The notes: a model not told the origin generated them from the sequence alone. DNA of 64,000 nt from Terrimicrobium sacchariphilum (GCF_001613545.1 NZ_BDCO01000002.1:3534001-3598000); one strand, 5' to 3'. Positions 51,805 to 61,323 are shown, numbered from the stretch's first letter. Numbers and translations: made by a program.

Positions 51805-52746
51805 TTAGCCTGCCTGGATCTCCTTGCGGAAGTACTCGACTGTACGCCGCAAGCCCTCGACCAGCGGCACGGTCGGCTCCCAACCCAGGTATTTCTTCGC
51901 AAGCGTGATGTCGGGCCGGCGCTGCTTCGGATCATCCGAGGGCAGCGGCAGATGGACGATTTTAGAAGATCCACCTACGATCTCGAGGACGAGTTTCGCC
52001 AGTTCCAGCATCGTAAACTCGCCCGGATTGCCGATGTTCACCGGCCCTACGGTGAGCTCCTGGTTCATGAGCCGGAGGAATCCCTCGATGAGATCGTCCA
52101 CGTAGCAAAATGACCGGGTCTGCGAGCCATCGCCGTAGATGGTGATGTCCTCACCGCGCAGGGCCTGCACGATGAAGTTCGACACGACGCGCCCGTCATT
52201 CGGGTGCATGCGCGGACCGTAGGTGTTGAAGATGCGGACCACGCGGATGTCGACCTTGTTCTCCCGATGGTAATCGAAAAACAGTGTCTCGGCGCAGCGC
52301 TTGCCCTCGTCGTAGCACGAGCGGCGACCGATCGGATTCACATTGCCCCAATAGTCCTCGGTCTGCGGATGTATGTTCGGGTCGCCGTAAACCTCGGAGG
52401 TTGAGGCCTGAAAGACACGCGCTTTCGTGCGCTTGGCCAAGCCGAGGCAGTTGATCGCCCCCATCACTGAGGTCTTGATGGTCTTGATCGGATTGTACTG
52501 GTAGTGCGGCGGCGAGGCTGGGCAGGCGAGATTGTAGATCTGATCGACCTCAAATTTGAATGGGTCGATCACATCATGCCGGATCAACTCAAAGCGCGGA
52601 TTGCCAAGCAGATGCTCGATATTGGATTTCCGGCCCGTGAAAAAATTGTCGAGGCACAACACGTCATGCCCGCCAGCGATCAACCGATCGCAAAGGTGAG
52701 AGCCTAAAAAACCCGCTCCGCCAGTAACCAGGATACGCAACGACAT
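51805..52746 (-). CDS. UDP-glucuronate decarboxylase (UDP-xylose synthase)
   Basis: A 313-residue SDR enzyme. The nucleotide motif is [36 protein letters not shown] and [20 protein letters not shown] are hallmarks of this family; the catalytic Tyr-x3-Lys is in [11 protein letters not shown]. It converts UDP-glucuronate to UDP-xylose, acting after the Ugd enzyme encoded next to it. Used for surface or extracellular polysaccharide. Confidence 0.95.
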   Translation of the reverse strand: MSLRILVTGGAGFLGSHLCDRLIAGGHDVLCLDNFFTGRKSNIEHLLGNPRFELIRHDVIDPFKFEVDQIYNLACPASPPHYQYNPIKTIKTSVMGAINCLGLAKRTKARVFQASTSEVYGDPNIHPQTEDYWGNVNPIGRRSCYDEGKRCAETLFFDYHRENKVDIRVVRIFNTYGPRMHPNDGRVVSNFIVQALRGEDITIYGDGSQTRSFCYVDDLIEGFLRLMNQELTVGPVNIGNPGEFTMLELAKLVLEIVGGSSKIVHLPLPSDDPKQRRPDITLAKKYLGWEPTVPLVEGLRRTVEYFRKEIQAG

Positions 52747-52959
52747 AAAGTGAAGTGTTTAAAAGTGGATTCCCCGCCCCGCATTCATTCGGGTGGTAGC
52801 GATGTCATAAATATGCTCGAGCGCCCGATGACAAGCTTCCGTGTTTGAACCCCTCTCTCCTCCATGCATTCCATGCCCTTTGTTCCCGGCCGGTGCGTTA
52901 TGCATTTTTCCGGCGTGTTCGGCGCTTCTTTAGCCATGGGTAGTGGATGGAATCAACCC

Positions 52960-53736
52960 TCAAATCGCAATCTCTCCGCGCATGTAGGTGACACACCGTC
53001 CTCCGATCCGCACCCGGTCATCAACCAGTTCGCACCACAGCTCGCCCCCGCGGGAGGAGACCTGCCTCGCAAAAAATGTGGTTTTTCCCAGCCGCTCGGC
53101 CCAATACGGCGCAAGCGTACAATGAGCCGACCCCGTCACCGGGTCCTCGGGAATGCCGCACCCCGGGGCAAAGAAGCGCGAGACAAAGTCGCAGTCGTGC
53201 CCCGGCGCAGTCACGATCACCCCGCGGGCATCCAGAGCGGCTATCGCTGCCATGTCCGGACTCAAGGACAGGATGTCCTCCGCCCGATCGTAAACGCAGA
53301 GAAAATCCTCTGCCTTGTGAACCTCGCATGGATCGGCTCCCAGCGCCTCGGTCAGCATCCTCGTGGCCGTTGCGGATTTTCCCGGGAGTGTCGGGAAATC
53401 CAGCACCAGGCGATCTCCTTCCGCCGATACGCCGAGTATCCCGCTTGCGGAATCAAAATGAAGTGGAGCATGGCAACGAGCCTCGGTCACAAGCACATGC
53501 GCTGCCGCCAGCGTGGCATGGCCGCACAGGTCCACCTCCACCGTCGGCGTGAACCAGCGAATGGAAAACTCCTCCCCATGCGGCAGCACAAAGGCAGTTT
53601 CCGAAAGGTTGTTTTCAAATGCGATTCGCTGCAACGTCGCGTCATCAGTCGTCTCACGTAGCAAACACACACCCGCCGGATTCCCCCGGAACATCTCCGA
53701 AGCAAACGCATCCACATGGAAATAAGGAACCTTCAC
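52960..53736 (-). CDS. PhzF family phenazine-biosynthesis-like isomerase
   Basis: 258 residues with the DAP-epimerase-like double fold. The N-terminus VPYFHVDAFASEMFRGNPAG has the family glutamine/asparagine-Pro-Ala pattern, then NLSETAFVLPHGEEFSIRWF with the conserved Glu and EVDLCGHATLAAAHVL near residue 68, and GIPEDPVTGSAHCTLAPYWA near 215. Reaction unknown; PhzF relatives catalyse isomerisation in diverse pathways. Confidence 0.92.
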   Translation of the reverse strand: MKVPYFHVDAFASEMFRGNPAGVCLLRETTDDATLQRIAFENNLSETAFVLPHGEEFSIRWFTPTVEVDLCGHATLAAAHVLVTEARCHAPLHFDSASGILGVSAEGDRLVLDFPTLPGKSATATRMLTEALGADPCEVHKAEDFLCVYDRAEDILSLSPDMAAIAALDARGVIVTAPGHDCDFVSRFFAPGCGIPEDPVTGSAHCTLAPYWAERLGKTTFFARQVSSRGGELWCELVDDRVRIGGRCVTYMRGEIAI

Positions 53737-53943
53737 CAGAGATATCGTAGAGTGACTTGAGGACGGAAGAAAGCGAAGTAAACCAAGGGGGAGACAGAAG
53801 TTCTTTTGCAGAAGGACACCAGTCTACCCGGTGCTTGAGGGAACGGCTCGGCTCAAACACAGCGTTGCGGATGTCGAGACCGCATGAACCCCAGGGATTA
53901 CGATGGTTGTCCATCATTGACCCGTGGCACTGAACGCAATTAA

Positions 53944-53962
53944 GGAGGATCTCATTTCCTCC
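53944..53962 (+). promoter_or_regulatory. Hairpin pairing the Shine-Dalgarno sequence of the downstream VOC gene
   Basis: GGAGGA (53944-53949) pairs perfectly with TCCTCC (53957-53962) across a 7-nt loop, and GGAGG is the only Shine-Dalgarno-like sequence upstream of the ATG at 53966. With 17 nt between GGAGG and the ATG the spacing is long, but the hairpin would both hide the site and shorten the distance. Confidence 0.5.
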
Positions 53963-53965
53963 AAC

Positions 53966-54355
53966 ATGCAATTCGCCTACACGATCCTGTACGTATCAAA
54001 TGTCGCTGCCTCTCTCGCCCATTATGAAGCAGCCTACGGATTTACCACTCGGTTCCTGCATGAAAGCAGCACGTACGGGGAACTGGAAACCGGGGCGACC
54101 ACGCTCGGCTTTGCGGCGCGAGAACTCGGTGAGGAGAATTTTCCGGGCGGCGTGGAAACTCCGGATTGCAAGCGTCGCCCCTTTCCAAGTGAGATTGCTT
54201 TCGCCACGCCCGATGTGGACAGCGCCTACCAGCGCGCCATTGCCGCCGGGGCCATCGCAGTGGCACCTCCCAAGCTGAAGCCCTGGGGCCAGACCGTCGC
54301 CTATGTTCGCGACATCGACGGCCATCTCCTCGAGCTTTGTACCCCGATCGGTTAG
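53966..54355 (+). CDS. VOC family (glyoxalase-like) protein
   Basis: 129 residues from the ATG at 53966 (MQFAYTILYVSNVAASLAHY), the standard VOC N-terminus; an in-frame GTG at 53924 would add 14 residues without fold support. The beta-alpha-beta-beta-beta repeats are visible, with SEIAFATPDVDSAYQRAIAA and KPWGQTVAYVRDIDGHLLEL, the latter providing the conserved Asp-Gly-His and Glu metal side. Specific reaction unknown. Confidence 0.88.
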   Translation: MQFAYTILYVSNVAASLAHYEAAYGFTTRFLHESSTYGELETGATTLGFAARELGEENFPGGVETPDCKRRPFPSEIAFATPDVDSAYQRAIAAGAIAVAPPKLKPWGQTVAYVRDIDGHLLELCTPIG

Positions 54356-54462
54356 CCCGTCGAGCACCCTTTCCAAGGGGAATATAACCGGCGGCGGAGT
54401 CCACCCAAACCGGAGCCGAGTGCCGTCTCCGAGCTTCGCTCGTCCCTAAAGAGGTCGCCATC

Positions 54463-54480
54463 CTTGCGTCCTTCTGCAAG
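54463..54480. repeat. Dispersed repeat unit, weak copy 3
   Basis: The stretch matches the core of copies at 30485 and 42181 (GCGTCCTTCTG then CAAG) with a shorter aligned length. It lies between the VOC gene and the convergent gluQRS gene. Confidence 0.35.
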
Positions 54481-54514
54481 AGACTGCTGATCTCGCAATC
54501 TCGCCTTCTTCTCG

Positions 54515-55366
54515 CTAAAACATCCCATTTTTTAACCGGTCCCAGAGACTCTGGGGAGTCGCTCCCTGTTCCCTCAGCGTCCGTAAAGCCAGCGCTCCGG
54601 TGCGTTTCGCCAGACGCCGTCCGAGTTCGTCGACGACCAGGGGGCAGTGGTAAAATCCCGGAGCTGGCGCCCCAAGCGCCCGGCAAAGCAATAGCTGCCG
54701 CGCCGTGGAGGTCAGCAGGTCTGCGCCACGCACCACCTCCGTGATGCCCATCGCGATGTCGTCGACCACCACAGCCAGTTCGTAGGCCGGGACATTGTCA
54801 CGGTTCCAGATCAGGAAATCGCCGAAATCCACTCCGGCCACACGCCGAGTCTGGCCGAAGTGTCCATCCACAAACTCCACCGCCTCGCCATCCGGCACGC
54901 GGAACCGCCAGTTCGTTCCCGCCGGGTCCGCCCATTCGCGCGCCTGCGCGACGGGAACACGCCATCCCGGCGGAAAAACCGGCTCCTCCTCATGCGGTGC
55001 CAGCGCCGACGTCGCCACCTCCTTGCGCGAGCGAGCACAGGGATAAATCCATCCGCCGTCGCGCAGGGCTCGCCATGCCGCGAGAAAATGCGGGCGGCGT
55101 TCGCTCTGCCGGTACGGCCCGCAGGGTCCGCCGACATCCGGCCCCTCGGTCCAGGTGAGCCCGAGCCAGCGCAAGTCCTCCAGCGCCGCGTCGCAATACT
55201 CCGGCTTGCAACGCAGCGGGTCCAGATCCTCCAGCCGGAAAACCATCGTCCCGCCAGCCGCCTCACACCGCTCCGCCGCCCGGCGAAACGTCGCCGCATG
55301 CCCGACATGCAAGTAGCCCGTCGGCGTGGGCGCAATGCGCCCGCGATATGTGCATCCGCCGCTCAT
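54515..55366 (-). CDS. gluQRS: Glutamyl-Q tRNA(Asp) synthetase
   Basis: A catalytic fragment of a glutamyl-tRNA synthetase that adds glutamate to queuosine in tRNA-Asp. 283 residues from the ATG at 55366 (MSGGCTYRGRIAPTPTGYLH). The class I motif GYLHVGHA is at about residue 17, RLEDLDPLRCKPEY follows, and the zinc region has CARSRKEV. The KRTGALALRTL end corresponds to the KMSKS region in altered form. It lacks the anticodon-binding domain, as expected. queA is also nearby. Confidence 0.93.
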   Translation of the reverse strand: MSGGCTYRGRIAPTPTGYLHVGHAATFRRAAERCEAAGGTMVFRLEDLDPLRCKPEYCDAALEDLRWLGLTWTEGPDVGGPCGPYRQSERRPHFLAAWRALRDGGWIYPCARSRKEVATSALAPHEEEPVFPPGWRVPVAQAREWADPAGTNWRFRVPDGEAVEFVDGHFGQTRRVAGVDFGDFLIWNRDNVPAYELAVVVDDIAMGITEVVRGADLLTSTARQLLLCRALGAPAPGFYHCPLVVDELGRRLAKRTGALALRTLREQGATPQSLWDRLKNGMF

Positions 55367-55401
55367 CGGAACCCGGGCGAAAATCCAGGTAGTCCGCCTC
55401 C

Positions 55402-55716
55402 TTATTTCAGGTACGAGCAGACGTATTGGCAAAGCCCCTTCGTCACCGCGATGGTGAATCCCGAGTTTGCCGCCACGTCAAATTCCTCGCCCGCCGAGAA
55501 CGTCTTGTACTCCGTCGTCCCGTCGAACATCACATTGCACGCCCCGTCGGTGATCTTCATGTTCTCCGCCGCCTCGGTGCCGAAGTGATACGACCCCTCC
55601 CGGATGATCCCGAGCGTCTTGCGCTCGCCATCGGGGAAAATGATCGCATGCGACACCACGCCGCCATCGAAGTACACATTGGCCTTGGCCACCGCCGTCA
55701 CGGGAGAAAATTCCAT
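55402..55716 (-). CDS. ppnP: Pyrimidine/purine nucleoside phosphorylase (PpnP type)
   Basis: 104 residues of the single-cupin PpnP family (formerly DUF1255), which cleaves nucleosides with phosphate. The pattern SPVTAVAKANVYFDGGVVSH, then TLGIIREGSYHFGTEAAENM and ALVVLP-equivalent FSAGEEFDVAANSGFTIAV is characteristic, ending QYVCSYLK. It lies 35 bp upstream of gluQRS on the same strand. Confidence 0.92.
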   Translation of the reverse strand: MEFSPVTAVAKANVYFDGGVVSHAIIFPDGERKTLGIIREGSYHFGTEAAENMKITDGACNVMFDGTTEYKTFSAGEEFDVAANSGFTIAVTKGLCQYVCSYLK

Positions 55717-55759
55717 ATCCCATCAACCCTGCCCCGAGCCATTCCGGGGAGCAAGAAAA

Positions 55760-55831
55760 AGCCGGCACTCGGGATCGAACCGAGGACCGACGGTTTACAA
55801 AACCGTTGCTCTACCGCTGAGCTATGCCGGC
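55760..55831 (-). tRNA. tRNA-Thr(TGT)
   Basis: On the minus strand the acceptor stem is GCCGGCA (55831-55825) paired with TGCCGGC (55767-55761). The D-arm is GCTC/GAGC. The anticodon loop TTTGTAA carries TGT, and the T-arm is CTCGG-TTCGATC-CCGAG. CCA is not encoded. Confidence 0.95.
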
Positions 55832-56110
55832 AAAAGAGGGCAGAAGATGGCACGTTTTTTCTCCGGCGGCAAGGGATTCCAACCAAGGTCCGGCGTTGAT
55901 ATCCTGTGATGCCAAATCACGGCCACGAACCGAATCAAGTGCGGAGTGACTCATGGAAGCTTTCCGCAGGACGAGTTTTCGTACGTCCAGAATTTCCACC
56001 CACCGATCATCGGCACGACAAGCCCATAATCAGCTCTCCATAAACTGCTAAGGAATTTTTCCAAGGAGTGGCACGACGGCTGCGACATCCGGTTCATCCA
56101 ACATATTTTT

Positions 56111-56635
56111 ATGGAAACCGAAACTCTGTCCGAATCGAGCTACACCTCCGTCATCAATGCCCCCATTGAAAAAATCGACCTTGCAGACTGGCTCTTCAGC
56201 TTACCGGATGCCGAGTATCAGCGCTGCTCGCCTGCCCATATCGCAGCGGGGACTTCGCGTACTGAAGATGGCAAGCGCATGTCGCTCAATGTCGAGTGCA
56301 TAGGCGGCAGCATAGTCGTGCAGCATTATGTCGAGGACATCGCCGAGCCGCACCATTGCCGCGTGATCTCACTTTCCGATGTATTTTCGCCAAACGGTCG
56401 TACCAAGGTAAAGGTCACGTGGGAGTTGTCGGTTAAGAAAATCGATACGGAAACATGCGAGTTCACGAATCATGTCCATGGAGACGCCACGCCGGAGTTC
56501 CATGCCTTCCTGGATTCACATGGTCTGCCTTACGAGTCCGCCCAGCAGGCCCGCCAACTCGCTTCAGCCGCGCACAATCGCATCGAAACGCCATTGTTCG
56601 CGAAGAGCATCGAGAATCACGCCCTTCGACGCTGA
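56111..56635 (+). CDS. Hypothetical protein, SRPBCC-like
   Basis: 174 residues, no signal peptide. The start METETLSESSYTSVINAPIE has the alternation of a START/SRPBCC N-terminal strand (SVINAPIEKIDLADWLFSLP), and a later beta-rich part (RTKVKVTWELSVKKIDTETC) with a C-terminal helix (AQQARQLASAAHNRIET) fits that fold. I do not know a specific family. The upstream gap 55832-56110 shows nothing further. Confidence 0.6.
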   Translation: METETLSESSYTSVINAPIEKIDLADWLFSLPDAEYQRCSPAHIAAGTSRTEDGKRMSLNVECIGGSIVVQHYVEDIAEPHHCRVISLSDVFSPNGRTKVKVTWELSVKKIDTETCEFTNHVHGDATPEFHAFLDSHGLPYESAQQARQLASAAHNRIETPLFAKSIENHALRR

Positions 56636-56661
56636 ATAATCCGGGTCAGGAACTAAGTGGC

Positions 56662-57357
56662 TTACGGATCGAAGTATGTATACCCCGTTCCGTCTTCCTT
56701 CACGCCTTCGTAGCGGACGGTCATGCGGGTGGGGTCGAAGGCTTTGAAGCCAGCCACGTGTCCATCGGCGAAGAGAATCTGAACGACCTTTCCGCCAGAA
56801 CTGCGGAAGGCAGGATTGTTGTCGCCATAGTCGTCCTTGTCAGCGTCGTTGTCGGCGAAGTACCCATGACCCCCGACCTCCCCGCCGAGGACATGCATCG
56901 CCGGGCGCTGGATACGGTTGAGATTCATGGGAGCGAAGACCACCTCGCCCGAGCTTGATTCCTTTGAGGCGGCATATCCGGCCGCGAAGCTACCGAGGAA
57001 AAAGCTGTTGGTATGAAACGCGCAAACCGGGGCGCTAAAGACCTTGCGGGTACCGACGGAATCGGCGGTGACCTCCTCAAAGCCGATGTAGGAGTCGAGC
57101 TGCTGCTGCCAGGCGAGCGGATCGCCGTCGCGGGTACTTTGATACGGCACTGTGCCATGTGCGGCAGGAAGAAGCTGCTGGTGATCGGAGGCGTAACTCA
57201 GGAGCGCCGCACCGATCTGACGGAGATTGGCCACGACCTTGCCTTCGTTGCCACGGGCGAGAATTCCCTGCATCGCAGGCATGAGCAGCACGGCGAGGAT
57301 GCCGATGATCGCCACCACGATGAGCAGCTCGACCAAGGTAAAGGCTCGGGTTTTCAT
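56662..57357 (-). CDS. Prepilin-type N-terminal cleavage/methylation domain protein
   Basis: 231 residues from the ATG at 57357. The prepilin signature is near the very N-terminus (RAFTLVELLIVVAIIGILAV) and the C-terminal DG motif is in VQILFADGHVAGF. This is the same family as the product at 2981-3712. The region upstream to 57605 has no gene. Role unknown, as for its paralogue. Confidence 0.88.
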   Translation of the reverse strand: MKTRAFTLVELLIVVAIIGILAVLLMPAMQGILARGNEGKVVANLRQIGAALLSYASDHQQLLPAAHGTVPYQSTRDGDPLAWQQQLDSYIGFEEVTADSVGTRKVFSAPVCAFHTNSFFLGSFAAGYAASKESSSGEVVFAPMNLNRIQRPAMHVLGGEVGGHGYFADNDADKDDYGDNNPAFRSSGGKVVQILFADGHVAGFKAFDPTRMTVRYEGVKEDGTGYTYFDP

Positions 57358-57605
57358 GAAGGAAGAGCGTATTGATTTCTTTCGCCCCGAAATTGGCAAG
57401 CAATCGCCGCTCGCTCCTCGACAAAATTCTCCCCGGTCCATGGCAATTCCTGTCGGAAATGGCTCGTCCCAAGCCGTCAATACGAAGCGAATCGCCAAGA
57501 GACTGGCCGGCTCTCCCAGCTACACCGAATTCCGACATACGCACCCGTACGGCATGGTGAGACGCCAGCGGGATGGGCATTCATCACCTCGGGTGAACCC
57601 GAGGG

Positions 57606-58574
57606 CTACACGACAAGCATGCAATCGCCGTAACTGAAGAACCGATAACGCTCCCGCACCGCCTCCTCGTAGGCTCGGCGAATAAGGTCGGTTCCGGCCA
57701 GGGCGGAGACGAGCATGATAAGGGTGGACTTTGGGAGGTGAAAATTCGTCAGAAGCGCTCCGACATGTTTGAAGTGATACCCCGGGTGAATGAATATCGC
57801 GGTCGATCCGGAGTGGGGCTGAATCGGCCCGGCGGGCTGGCTCTCGAGCACGCGCGAGGCGGTGGTGCCAATGGCGACGATCCGTTTCGCAGCATTGATG
57901 GCCTGCGCGGCCTCGGGCGAGATACTGTAGCGTTCCTCGTGCATCACGTGATCAGCCACGCGGTCGACCTTCACCGGCAGGAACGTGCCGATGCCGACAT
58001 GCAGGGTGAGAAAGGCGTGGGGCAGCGTGGAAAGAAGCTCGGGGGTGAAATGCAAGCCTGCAGTGGGAGCGGCGACGGACCCCGGCTCGTCAGCAAAGAC
58101 CGTCTGGTAGCGCACGTCATCCTCGGCATCCGCCTCGCGCCGGAAATAGGGCGGAATGGGCATCGCGCCATGTGTCTGGAGATCGGGCGGGGAGGCAAAC
58201 TCCACGACGCGCTCGCCATCGGGCAGGATATCGCGCACGGTGGCCACCGTACCGGCAATCTCCATGGACATGCCGATACGCAGGCGGCGACCGGGTTTGC
58301 CCAGGCACTTCCAGGCGGAGGAGTCAACTGGCTCCAGAAGCAGCAATTCCGTGCGCTGGTCAGGCGTGCGCAGGCGGGCCTTGATCACGCGCGAATCATT
58401 GAGCACCACGAGGTCCCCCGGCGCGAGGTAGGAGGGAAAGTCGCGGAAGGAACGGTGCGTGATCTCCCCGGTCGAGCGGTCGACCACCATCATGCGCGAG
58501 CCATCGCGGTCAGGCAGCGGGCGCGAGGCGATCAGCTCGGGCGGGAGGTCAAAGTCAAAGTCGGATACCAGCAT
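57606..58574 (-). CDS. queA: tRNA preQ1(34) S-adenosylmethionine ribosyltransferase-isomerase
   Basis: Transfers the ribosyl group of SAM onto preQ1 in tRNA, giving epoxyqueuosine. 322 residues. Typical regions are VSDFDFDLPPELIASRPLPD at the start, GDLVVLNDSRVIKARL, GLHFTPELL and HVGIGTFLPVK near the middle, and FHLPKSTLIMLVSALAG near the end. With gluQRS 2.2 kb away it suggests a full queuosine pathway. Confidence 0.96.
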   Translation of the reverse strand: MLVSDFDFDLPPELIASRPLPDRDGSRMMVVDRSTGEITHRSFRDFPSYLAPGDLVVLNDSRVIKARLRTPDQRTELLLLEPVDSSAWKCLGKPGRRLRIGMSMEIAGTVATVRDILPDGERVVEFASPPDLQTHGAMPIPPYFRREADAEDDVRYQTVFADEPGSVAAPTAGLHFTPELLSTLPHAFLTLHVGIGTFLPVKVDRVADHVMHEERYSISPEAAQAINAAKRIVAIGTTASRVLESQPAGPIQPHSGSTAIFIHPGYHFKHVGALLTNFHLPKSTLIMLVSALAGTDLIRRAYEEAVRERYRFFSYGDCMLVV

Positions 58575-58605
58575 GGAACGAGCGCGGGAGCTTGGCGTCG
58601 GACGC

Positions 58606-59178
58606 TCAAAGAGTCGAGCCGATCATCTTGCGCAGGCGCATCATGCCGCGCCGGATGCGAGCCTTCACCGTACCGACAGGCTCCTGCAGCCGGGTGGCGA
58701 TCTCCTGCTGGGTGAGACCGCCAAAGTACGCCATCTCGATGGCCTCCCGCTGGTCGCGGTTCAGCTTCAGCACGGCGTTGCGTATGAGCTCACCCTTTTC
58801 GCTGGTGTCGAGATCCTCGAAAGGTTCACGCTGGGTGAGGAGATCGTCGGGAGCGGTCTCCCGCTGCACCTCGTCATGCAGACGGAAACGTCTTTGCAGG
58901 GAGCGCAGTCGGTCGATGGCCTTGTTCCGTGCCATGGTGATAGCCCAGGTGAGCGGCTTTCCACGTGCCGGATCATACATGGGAGCCTTTTCCCACAGCA
59001 TGAAAAAAACCTCCTGGGCACAATCTTCCGCATCAGCGGGATCATTGAGGACATGCAGGACGGTCGAGTAAATGAGGCCGGAGAACCGATCATAAAATGC
59101 CTCGAAACTCGCTCGGTCCCCCATGCCGATCTTGCGAATCATCTCCTCGATCTCGGCTATGTCAGATTCCGGGCTCAT
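58606..59178 (-). CDS. ECF-type RNA polymerase sigma factor
   Basis: 190 residues. Region 2 is FYDRFSGLIYSTVLHVLNDP to AEDCAQEVFFMLWEKAP and the SigK-like TWAITMARNKAIDRLRSL; region 4 is LNRDQREAIEMAYFGGLTQQ with EIATRLQEPVGTVKARIRRG. Linker (about 100-130) is acidic. No anti-sigma gene follows; downstream is queA and upstream hemL. Its trigger and target promoters are unknown. Confidence 0.92.
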   Translation of the reverse strand: MSPESDIAEIEEMIRKIGMGDRASFEAFYDRFSGLIYSTVLHVLNDPADAEDCAQEVFFMLWEKAPMYDPARGKPLTWAITMARNKAIDRLRSLQRRFRLHDEVQRETAPDDLLTQREPFEDLDTSEKGELIRNAVLKLNRDQREAIEMAYFGGLTQQEIATRLQEPVGTVKARIRRGMMRLRKMIGSTL

Positions 59179-59230
59179 CGCGCCGTTATTCTAGGCCTCG
59201 GGAGCCCGTTTTGTCATGTCGATTTTGCGC

Positions 59231-60514
59231 CTAGATCCCGGCAACCGCGAGAGCCTCCACCATGACGCGGCGGGTTTCCTCGATGTCCTCCGGCGTATGT
59301 GCCAGTGAAAGGAATCCCGCCTCGAATTGCGAAGGGGCGAAGTAAACGCCACGATCCAGCGCCGCGTGGAAGAAGCGGGCAAACTTCTCACGATCAGCAA
59401 GTTTTGCCTCAGCGAGATTTCGCACCGGGCCGGGGTGAAAGTAGAGACAGAACATCGACCCGATACGCTGAAACGTGAGCGGCTTGCCTGCAATGGCCTC
59501 GCGCACGCCCTCCTCCATGAGGTTGCCGAGCCGCTCGAGTTCGCTCCACCCCCCGCGGGCGACGAGCTCGTTGAGCTGGGTGAGGCCCGCAGCCATGGCG
59601 ACAGGATTGCCGGACAATGTTCCTGCCTGGTACACGGGTCCGTCAGGCGAAAGATGATCCATGATGTCCGCACGGCCGCCGAAGGCCCCCACGGGAAGGC
59701 CGCCGCCAATGATTTTTCCGAGTGTCGTCAGGTCGGGAACGATCCCGTAAATTTCCTGCGCTCCTCCAGGCGAAAGGCGGAAACCGGTCATCACCTCGTC
59801 AAAGATCAGCACCGTACCAGATTCGGTACAGAGCGAGCGTAGCAGCTCAAGGAAACCGGGTTCCGGCAGGTAAAGCCCCGCATTGGCTGGAACGGGCTCA
59901 AGGATTACCGCGGCGATCTCGCCCTTGTTGGCAGCAAAGGCCTGTCGCACGGCTGCCGGGTCATTGAAAGGAACGGTAATCGTCAGATCGGCAAAGGCGG
60001 ACGGGATGCCCGCACTATCCGGCGTACCGTGGGTCAGCGCTCCGCTGCCCGCCTTGACCAGGAGAGAGTCGACATGCCCATGGTAGCACCCCTCGAACTT
60101 GATCACCTTGTCGCGCTTCGTAAATCCGCGTGCGAGCCGCACCGCGCTCATGGTCGCCTCTGTCCCACTGTTGACCATGCGGACCTTCTCGATCGAGGGC
60201 ACGAGATCCTTGATCGTTCTGGCCATCTCGACCTCGTAGGGATTGGGAATGCCAAAGCTGAGCCCGCGCGAGGCGGCACCACAGACAGCGGCGATGACGG
60301 AATCCGGCGCATGGCCGAGGATCGCCGGCCCCCAGGTCCCAACGTAATCGATCAACTCCTCGCCATCGACGGTGAGGATGTGTGATCCCTCCGCCTCCGC
60401 GACAAAGAATGGCTCCCCCCCCACGCCTCGAAACGCCCGCACCGGGGAATTTACCCCCCCCGGGATGTGCCGTAGCGCCTCGGTGAACAACTCGTGGGAA
60501 TTCTGAGTGACCAT
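59231..60514 (-). CDS. hemL: Glutamate-1-semialdehyde 2,1-aminomutase
   Basis: Makes 5-aminolevulinate in the C5 heme pathway using PLP. 427 residues. PLP Lys lies in [18 protein letters not shown]; preceding segments [39 protein letters not shown] and [16 protein letters not shown] are the family markers. It starts ATG at 60514. hemA is not in the window. Confidence 0.97.
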   Translation of the reverse strand: MVTQNSHELFTEALRHIPGGVNSPVRAFRGVGGEPFFVAEAEGSHILTVDGEELIDYVGTWGPAILGHAPDSVIAAVCGAASRGLSFGIPNPYEVEMARTIKDLVPSIEKVRMVNSGTEATMSAVRLARGFTKRDKVIKFEGCYHGHVDSLLVKAGSGALTHGTPDSAGIPSAFADLTITVPFNDPAAVRQAFAANKGEIAAVILEPVPANAGLYLPEPGFLELLRSLCTESGTVLIFDEVMTGFRLSPGGAQEIYGIVPDLTTLGKIIGGGLPVGAFGGRADIMDHLSPDGPVYQAGTLSGNPVAMAAGLTQLNELVARGGWSELERLGNLMEEGVREAIAGKPLTFQRIGSMFCLYFHPGPVRNLAEAKLADREKFARFFHAALDRGVYFAPSQFEAGFLSLAHTPEDIEETRRVMVEALAVAGI

Positions 60515-60635
60515 GCGCGATGAATACGCAGCTTTTCCCCACGGGGGTACAAAAAACTGTCTCCCTCCGGCGCATCCCCGGCAACCGTACGGAAATCTGC
60601 TTCGACACGGTCGGAAAACCGGTTACACTCCCCCC

Positions 60636-61016
60636 ATGGTGAAACGACTGCTGCACACGCGCTATCGCGTGAGCGACCTCGAGAAGACGGTGCATTTCTA
60701 CAAAGACGTCCTCGGGCTGGAAGAAACCCGGCGCTCCCAGAGTGGGCGAGGCTCGCAACTCGTTTTCTTCAAGGCTCCCGGCAGCGAGGAAGAGATCGAG
60801 ATTTGCAAATACGACGCCAGCGGTCCTGTGCAGGTCGGTCCCGACCTCACCCATCTCGCTTTTGAGGTGGAGGACATGGATGCCTTTGCCAAACACGCCT
60901 CCGCCCTGGGTTACCCGCTGAGCGACGGCCCCCACACCACATCGAGCGGTTCCGTCATCGCCTTTGTCGACGCCCCCGAGGGGTATGAAGTCGAGCTGAT
61001 CCAGCACGCCAAGTAG
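60636..61016 (+). CDS. VOC family (glyoxalase I-like) protein
   Basis: 126 residues from the ATG at 60636 (MVKRLLHTRYRVSDLEKTVHF), the usual lactoylglutathione-lyase-like N-terminus, with HTRYRVSDLEKTVHFYKDVL and DLTHLAFEVEDMDAFAKHAS plus SVIAFVDAPEGYEVELIQHA, so the metal ligands His, Glu, His, Glu are in place. It may detoxify methylglyoxal. The BrnT-like gene follows 24 bp later. Confidence 0.9.
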   Translation: MVKRLLHTRYRVSDLEKTVHFYKDVLGLEETRRSQSGRGSQLVFFKAPGSEEEIEICKYDASGPVQVGPDLTHLAFEVEDMDAFAKHASALGYPLSDGPHTTSSGSVIAFVDAPEGYEVELIQHAK

Positions 61017-61040
61017 ATTTTCACCCCCCAAGACACCGCA

Positions 61041-61319
61041 ATGGAGTTCGACTGGATCAATGCCCCCGCCGACCTCGGGGATCTTACCCCCCGTGAGGTT
61101 GAAGAAACTTTCGAGGACCCCTTCAGCATCCGGCTTCTGCCGGAGTTGGATGATTCCAGCGATGCGCGTTATTTCATCCTGGGCCGCGCGGTTTCGGGAA
61201 AACTGCTTTTCACCGTCTTCTGGACCGATGGCAAACGCTATCGCATCATCCAGTCGCGCATCATGACCGAAGCCGAAGCAGGCTTCTACGAGCGTAAAAA
61301 CGCGGAACTGAATAACTGA
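61041..61319 (+). CDS. BrnT-like toxin of a type II toxin-antitoxin pair
   Basis: 92 residues. The core FTVFWTDGKRYRIIQSRIMT and ARYFILGRAVSGKLL follow the BrnT ribonuclease family, which is normally followed by an antitoxin. The N-terminal part (MEFDWINAPADLGDLTPREV) keeps the family's EFDW start but lacks the usual K-x-x-x-N-x-x-K-H-G-V stretch, so it may be degenerate. The next gene begins 4 bp later. Confidence 0.65.
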   Translation: MEFDWINAPADLGDLTPREVEETFEDPFSIRLLPELDDSSDARYFILGRAVSGKLLFTVFWTDGKRYRIIQSRIMTEAEAGFYERKNAELNN

Positions 61320-61323
61320 CATC

